Origin: a bacterium UBA7470
Lineage (GTDB): Bacteria; Pseudomonadota; Gammaproteobacteria; Burkholderiales; Burkholderiaceae_C
Direction of reading: 5' to 3'
DNA: 11,603 nt
Assembly: GCA_002479815.1 (NCBI GenBank)
Contig: DLPA01000095.1
Location: forward strand, 4,500 to 16,102
The notes under the pieces are model-generated. The model had not been told where the DNA came from, ran no database searches, and saw only the letters and a list, made by a program, of their open reading frames with translations. The stretch's first letter is position 1, and every line of letters starts with the position of its first letter. Shown here one piece after another: positions 8,321 to 11,603 of the stretch. The position numbers were made by a program, and so were the translations under genes.

Positions 8321-9238
8321 ATGCAGCTCAGGATTGTTCACGACACCTCTTATGCCTACGCGCCAGCGGTGGTGACTGCGCAACATTTGGCTCACTTACG
8401 CCCTTTAGATTTGCCCGACCAACGCACGCTATCGCATCGGCTGCATATCAGCCCTCTCCCTCATGAATACCGAGAGCACACGGATGCGTTTGGCAATGTG
8501 CTGTGCTTTTTCACGCTGGAATCTCCGCACCATGCCCTGAGCGTGCGTGCCGACAGCCTGCTGGACATCAGGCCACCCCGTTCTATTCACGCCTTGGTCT
8601 CCCCACCTTGGGAACAGGTGCGTGAGCAATTTCGCTACCAAGTCGGTACTCCCTTTGATCCGGCCAGCATCTTCACCTTTGCTTCACCTTTTGTGCCGCG
8701 CAGCCCCATCCTGATTGATTTTGCCTACCCCGTGTTTGAACCGGGCATCCCCTTGCTGTGGGCCGCACAAGCTCTGATGAACCGCATCCACACCGAAATG
8801 ACCTATGCCAGCGGCAGCACAGGCATCTACACCCCCGCCTTAGATGCACTGGCGCAACGCCGAGGCGTGTGTCAAGACTTTGCCCACATCATGATCGGCT
8901 GCTTACGCAGCTTGGGACTGCCCGCCCGCTACGTCAGTGGCTACCTCCTGACCCAACCCCCACCGGGCCGAGCGCGACTGATGGGGGCCGATGCTTCACA
9001 CGCATGGGTGCAAGTCTATGTGCCCGATGTGGGATGGGTCGATTTTGACCCCACCAACAACCGCAGCGGCTGGGGCCGCCCGGGAGAAGACTACGCCACC
9101 CTTGCCTTGGGCCGCGACTTTGGCGATGTATCGCCCTTGCGTGGCGTGATTCAAGGCGGAGGCAACCCCCGTTTGAGCGTTGCCGTCACTGTTGCCCCCC
9201 CCGAAGAATGGCCTACCAACGACCCCATCCCCCATTAG
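8321..9238 (+). CDS. Stand-alone transglutaminase-like protein, third gene of the amidoligase operon
   Basis: A 305-residue protein with the bacterial transglutaminase-like N domain at ~1-90 (MQLRIVHDTSYAYA) and a transglutaminase core at ~150-250. The Cys-His-Asp triad is present: Cys184 in RRGVCQDFAH, His227 in DASHAWVQVY and Asp243 in DFDPTNN. It is a paralogue in fold and layout of the N-terminal quarter of the first operon gene, but lacks DUF2126. Bacterial members of this fold are generally peptidases or amide-bond transferases; the substrate here is unknown. It starts with ATG 12 nt after the preceding stop, with no obvious Shine-Dalgarno, so coupling to the upstream gene is likely. 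An 8-base C tract (9195-9202) lies near the 3' end. No clear terminator follows it. Confidence 0.92.
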   Translation: MQLRIVHDTSYAYAPAVVTAQHLAHLRPLDLPDQRTLSHRLHISPLPHEYREHTDAFGNVLCFFTLESPHHALSVRADSLLDIRPPRSIHALVSPPWEQVREQFRYQVGTPFDPASIFTFASPFVPRSPILIDFAYPVFEPGIPLLWAAQALMNRIHTEMTYASGSTGIYTPALDALAQRRGVCQDFAHIMIGCLRSLGLPARYVSGYLLTQPPPGRARLMGADASHAWVQVYVPDVGWVDFDPTNNRSGWGRPGEDYATLALGRDFGDVSPLRGVIQGGGNPRLSVAVTVAPPEEWPTNDPIPH

Positions 9239-9351
9239 GGATACGTACCTAAAGAAGTGGCAAATAAAACGAACGACCGTTCTATTTAGGCTTCTGCACT
9301 ACTAAAATCCGCAGCATCCATTCACATCCCCTCAAAGCGAGACAAACACCC
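9239..9351. promoter_or_regulatory. Intergenic regulatory region upstream of ETF-QO
   Basis: A 113-bp gap, distinctly AT-richer than the flanking genes. It contains a perfect interrupted palindrome at 9271-9282 (separate entry) and a -10-like TAAAAT at 9303-9308, for which I find no good -35 at the expected distance. A factor bound at the palindrome would cover the -35 area of such a promoter. No U-tract hairpin to end the upstream operon is visible, so some readthrough into ETF-QO is possible. Confidence 0.45.
9271..9282. promoter_or_regulatory. Candidate TetR-type operator upstream of ETF-QO
   Basis: GAACG-AC-CGTTC is a perfect 5-bp inverted repeat with a 2-bp spacer in an AT-rich setting. 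The size and G/C-rich core suit a TetR-family dimer site. In proteobacteria, fatty-acid degradation genes including ETF-QO are known targets of TetR-type repressors such as PsrA; the identity of the factor here is inference. Confidence 0.45.
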
Positions 9352-11037
9352 ATGACCCCCGAAGACATACTGGAACAATTTGGCCCACGCGAAGCGATGG
9401 AGTACGACGTGGTGATCGTGGGCGCAGGCCCGGCGGGGCTGTCGGCTGCGATACGCTTGAAGCAACTGGCGGCAGAGAAAGAGGCGGAGTTGTCGGTGGT
9501 CGTACTGGAAAAAGGTTCGGAAGCGGGCGCACACATTTTGTCGGGCGCGGTGATGGATCCGATTGCGCTGAACGAACTCTTGCCCAACTGGAAAGACTTG
9601 GGCGCACCGCTGAACCAGCCTGTGACGGGCGATGAGGTGCTGTTTTTGACCCCCACCAGCGCACGCCGTACGCCCGACTTTTTAGTGCCCGACTGCTTTC
9701 ACAACCACGGCAACTACGTCATCAGCCTAGGCGCAGTCACCAAATGGCTGGGCGAACACGCCGAAAGTCTGGGCGTGGAAATCTTCCCCGGCTTTGCAGC
9801 GGCAGAAGTGCTGTACAACGACGACGGCTCAGTCAAAGGCGTGGCGACGGGCAATCTGGGTGTGGGCAAAGACGGCGAACCCACCGACAGCTTTCAGCTT
9901 GGCATGGAGCTGCACGGCAAATACACCCTGTTTGCCGAAGGCGCACGCGGGCACTTGGGCAAGCAAGTCATCGCCCAATTCGAGCTGGACAAGGGCAAAG
10001 ACCCCCAAGCCTACGGCATCGGCATCAAAGAACTCTGGGAAATCCCTGCCGACAAAGCCAAGCCCGGCCTCGTCGTCCACACCGCTGGCTGGCCTATGGA
10101 CGACAGCACTTACGGCGGCGGCTTTTTGTACCACTTGGAAGACAACAAAGTCACGCTGGGTTTTGTCGTCGGGCTGGACTACGCCAACCCGTGGCTGAGT
10201 CCGTTTGAGGAAATGCAGCGTTGGAAAACCCACCCCGCCATCCGCGCCCACATTGAAGGCGGCAAACGCCTGAGCTACGGCGCACGCGCCATTACCGCAG
10301 GCGGCATCTTGAGCCTGCCCAAAACCGTCTTTCCCGGTGGCGCACTGGTGGGCTGCGATGCGGGCTACCTCAACGCCTCGCGCATCAAAGGCAGCCACGC
10401 CGCCATCAAAACCGGCATGTTGGCAGCAGAGGCCGCCTTCAGCGCCGTGCAAGCAGGCCGTCAACACGACGAACTCAGCGCCTACCCCCAAGCCTTCGAG
10501 CAAAGTTGGCTGCACACCGAGTTGCAAGCGTCGAAAAACTTCAAGACTTGGTTCAAAAAGGGCAACACCGTCGGCGCACTGATGACAGGCATCGAGCAAT
10601 GGTTCCTACCCAAACTGGGCATGAAAGTCGCACCGTGGACACTGCACCGCACCCACGCCGACCACACCTACCTGCGTCCGGCGGCAGAGATGCCCAAAAT
10701 CGACTACCCCAAGCCCGACGGCAAACTCACCTTCGACCGCCTGAGCAGCGTCTTCATCAGCAACACCAACCACGCCGAAGACCAACCCGCGCACCTGACG
10801 CTGAAAAACGCCAGCGTGCCTGTGCAAACCAACCTCGCCAAGTTTGCAGGCCCCGAAAGCCGCTACTGTCCGGCAGGGGTGTATGAGTTTGTGAAAGCCG
10901 ACGACGGCGCAGACCGCTTGCAAATCAACGCCCAAAACTGCGTCCATTGCAAAACCTGCGACATCAAAGACCCGACGCAAAACATCGTCTGGATCACCCC
11001 CGAAGGCGGCGGCGGGCCGAATTACGCGGGGATGTGA
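9352..11037 (+). CDS. Electron transfer flavoprotein-ubiquinone oxidoreductase (ETF-QO)
   Basis: Takes electrons from reduced electron transfer flavoprotein, which collects them from acyl-CoA and other dehydrogenases, and passes them to ubiquinone. It is a 561-residue membrane-associated FAD and 4Fe-4S enzyme. The N-terminal Rossmann motif is VVIVGAGPAG (20-29, GxGxxG at 24-29). Other family blocks are FAEGARGHLG (~200), GGGFLYHLED (~260), the quinone-domain region around NPWLSPFEEMQRWKTHP and GGALVGCDAGYLNASRIKG (~330-348). The C-terminal cluster is bound by Cys506 (YCPAGVYEF) and Cys530, Cys533 and Cys536 (NCVHCKTCD), matching the ETF-QO spacing. The length is normal for bacterial enzymes, which lack the mitochondrial targeting peptide. 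The start at 9352 (MTPEDILEQFGPRE) fits Burkholderiales homologues better than the internal Met16. ETF subunit genes are not in the window. Confidence 0.97.
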   Translation: MTPEDILEQFGPREAMEYDVVIVGAGPAGLSAAIRLKQLAAEKEAELSVVVLEKGSEAGAHILSGAVMDPIALNELLPNWKDLGAPLNQPVTGDEVLFLTPTSARRTPDFLVPDCFHNHGNYVISLGAVTKWLGEHAESLGVEIFPGFAAAEVLYNDDGSVKGVATGNLGVGKDGEPTDSFQLGMELHGKYTLFAEGARGHLGKQVIAQFELDKGKDPQAYGIGIKELWEIPADKAKPGLVVHTAGWPMDDSTYGGGFLYHLEDNKVTLGFVVGLDYANPWLSPFEEMQRWKTHPAIRAHIEGGKRLSYGARAITAGGILSLPKTVFPGGALVGCDAGYLNASRIKGSHAAIKTGMLAAEAAFSAVQAGRQHDELSAYPQAFEQSWLHTELQASKNFKTWFKKGNTVGALMTGIEQWFLPKLGMKVAPWTLHRTHADHTYLRPAAEMPKIDYPKPDGKLTFDRLSSVFISNTNHAEDQPAHLTLKNASVPVQTNLAKFAGPESRYCPAGVYEFVKADDGADRLQINAQNCVHCKTCDIKDPTQNIVWITPEGGGGPNYAGM

Positions 11038-11056
11038 GGATTCACACAAAAAATAA

Positions 11057-11096
11057 ATAGCAAAAAATGTGAGCTGCTTACGCAAGTAATACGGGG
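11057..11096 (+). repeat. Left arm of the inverted repeat
   Basis: Begins ATAGCAAAAAATGTGAGCTG and continues to 11096, 19 nt after the ETF-QO stop codon. It differs from the right arm at four positions, three of them in the inner third. Confidence 0.85.
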
Positions 11097-11151
11097 CATA
11101 AAGTCATTTTTATCTTTAAAAACAGGCCAAAAACCCCAAAATTCATCCCCC

Positions 11152-11186
11152 AAAACCCGTTTTTCAGCCTGAAGAACGGGTTTTTT
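11152..11186 (+). terminator. Rho-independent terminator (ETF-QO direction)
   Basis: AAAACCCGTT (11152-11161) pairs with AACGGGTTTT (11175-11184). A T-G wobble and TTCA/TGAA extend it to about 15 pairs around a GCC triloop. Six T residues at 11181-11186 follow the GC part on the plus strand. It sits about 115 nt after the ETF-QO stop. The opposite strand has a shorter T run, so it may also act weakly on the convergent hydrolase transcript. Confidence 0.75.
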
Positions 11187-11249
11187 CTTGCCTGAAAAGC
11201 TATTTTTTAGAGAATTTTGGTATTTTCCAAGCATCAAATCAGCCAAATA

Positions 11250-11289
11250 CCGCGTATGAATTGCGTAAGCAGCTCACTTTTTTTGCTAT
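11250..11289 (-). repeat. Right arm of the inverted repeat, supplies the hydrolase stop codon
   Basis: Read on the minus strand this begins ATAGCAAAAAAAGTGAGCTG. The TAG near its outer end (11286-11288) is the stop codon of the hydrolase, so the repeat boundary coincides with the end of that reading frame. Confidence 0.85.
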
Positions 11290-11603
11290 GGTTTTAGAAA
11301 ATCCTCAAGCAGCTTGGCGACAACTTCTGGCTGGTCGTGGTGCAGCATATGACCAGCCTGAGACACTTCTGCAATGCGGACATGGGGGACGCTTTTCAGA
11401 CGCTCGTGGTACTCGTCCAGCGTGTAGCGGCCTTGCCACCAACGGGCCATTTGGTTGTCGTTGGCTTCTATCGCCAACACGGGCATGGACAGGCGCTGGT
11501 AAAAGGCCAAGGCTTCTTCCACGCGGTAAAGCTGCGGATTGATGACCTTGTGGCCCGCGTCGCCCAGAATGCGCCACTGACCTGATGCCTCGCTGAAACC
11601 CTC
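11286..11603 (-). CDS. Alpha/beta hydrolase, C-terminal part (5' end cut by window edge)
   Basis: The last 105 residues plus the TAG stop of a protein whose N-terminus lies beyond the window. The visible part contains QWRILGDAGHKVINP, then YRVEEALAFYQRLSMPVLAIEANDN, the usual strand before the acid-residue turn of the alpha/beta hydrolase fold, and QAGHMLHHDQPEVVAKLLEDFL at the end. His85 of the visible fragment, in AGHMLHHDQPE, is the likely catalytic histidine; Asp49 may lie near the acid position, but that is uncertain. The nucleophile elbow is not in view, so the substrate cannot be inferred. A GTG at 11522 is internal, because the frame and homology continue upstream to the edge. The gene converges on ETF-QO and ends inside the right arm of the inverted repeat. 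Confidence 0.85.
   Translation of the reverse strand, partial: EGFSEASGQWRILGDAGHKVINPQLYRVEEALAFYQRLSMPVLAIEANDNQMARWWQGRYTLDEYHERLKSVPHVRIAEVSQAGHMLHHDQPEVVAKLLEDFLKP

Larger units (their letters stand above)
11057..11289. repeat. Nested palindromic intergenic element with 40-bp inverted arms
   Basis: The left arm (11057-11096) and the reverse complement of the right arm (11250-11289) match at 36 of 40 positions, sharing the core GTGAGCTGCTTACGCAA. Inside lies a second inverted pair, CCAAAATTC (11136-11144) and GAATTTTGG (11212-11220), and at the centre a strong hairpin (11152-11184). The 233-bp element is AT-rich, carries no transposase, and fills almost the whole gap between two convergent genes. 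It could be a MITE-like non-autonomous element or a REP/BIME-type palindromic repeat. I see no target-site duplication. Confidence 0.8.

Noticed and set aside
9235..9252. TTAGG-8 nt-CCTAA inverted repeat at the end of the operon, considered as a terminator
   Set aside because: The stem has only 5 pairs, is AT-rich and is not followed by a T run.
9829..10599. A 256-codon minus-strand open frame
   Set aside because: Fully antisense to ETF-QO, with Ala/Val/Gly-rich sequence mirroring ETF-QO codons and no recognisable domain.
11261..11542. A plus-strand open frame starting in the right repeat arm
   Set aside because: It is antisense to the hydrolase and its start comes from the inverted repeat; a mirror frame from the left arm begins with the same residues.

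Overview
The window looks like a chromosomal segment of a betaproteobacterium, most likely order Burkholderiales and plausibly Comamonadaceae. This is inferred from GC-rich coding sequence, the Burkholderiales-like N-terminus of the ETF-ubiquinone oxidoreductase, the gene set, and an AT-rich intergenic inverted repeat of a style I associate with that family. No rRNA, tRNA, CRISPR array, phage gene or transposase was seen.

Layout. (1) Positions 1-2014, minus strand: the first 671 codons of comEC, the competence DNA-uptake channel; its 3' end lies outside the window. (2) 2015-2157: a divergent intergenic region with a good comEC ribosome binding site, a short inverted repeat and a possible 43-codon leader ORF. 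(3) 2158-9238, plus strand: a tight three-gene operon with gaps of 7 and 12 nt. It encodes a transglutaminase-like/DUF2126 fusion (1163 aa), a circularly permuted ATP-grasp/alpha-E fusion (883 aa) and a second stand-alone transglutaminase-like protein (305 aa). (4) 9239-9351: a 113-bp regulatory gap with a TetR-type palindrome. (5) 9352-11037, plus strand: a complete ETF-ubiquinone oxidoreductase. (6) 11038-11285: an AT-rich gap filled by a nested palindromic element with 40-bp inverted arms around a strong hairpin terminator. (7) 11286-11603, minus strand: the C-terminal 105 residues of an alpha/beta hydrolase, convergent with (5).

The most interesting part is the 7-kb operon. All of its domains belong to families whose biochemistry was, to my knowledge, only predicted. 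Comparative genomics proposed that DUF2126 is a circularly permuted glutamine-synthetase-like ligase, which with a circularly permuted ATP-grasp ligase, alpha-E and transglutaminase-like domains (often plus an NTN-hydrolase peptidase) forms a peptide-synthesis or protein-tagging pathway. Here two potential amide-forming ligases are fused to accessory domains, with two transglutaminase-fold enzymes whose Cys-His-Asp triads are intact. No NTN peptidase is encoded in the window. The flanking genes (DNA uptake, electron transfer, hydrolase) look unrelated housekeeping genes.
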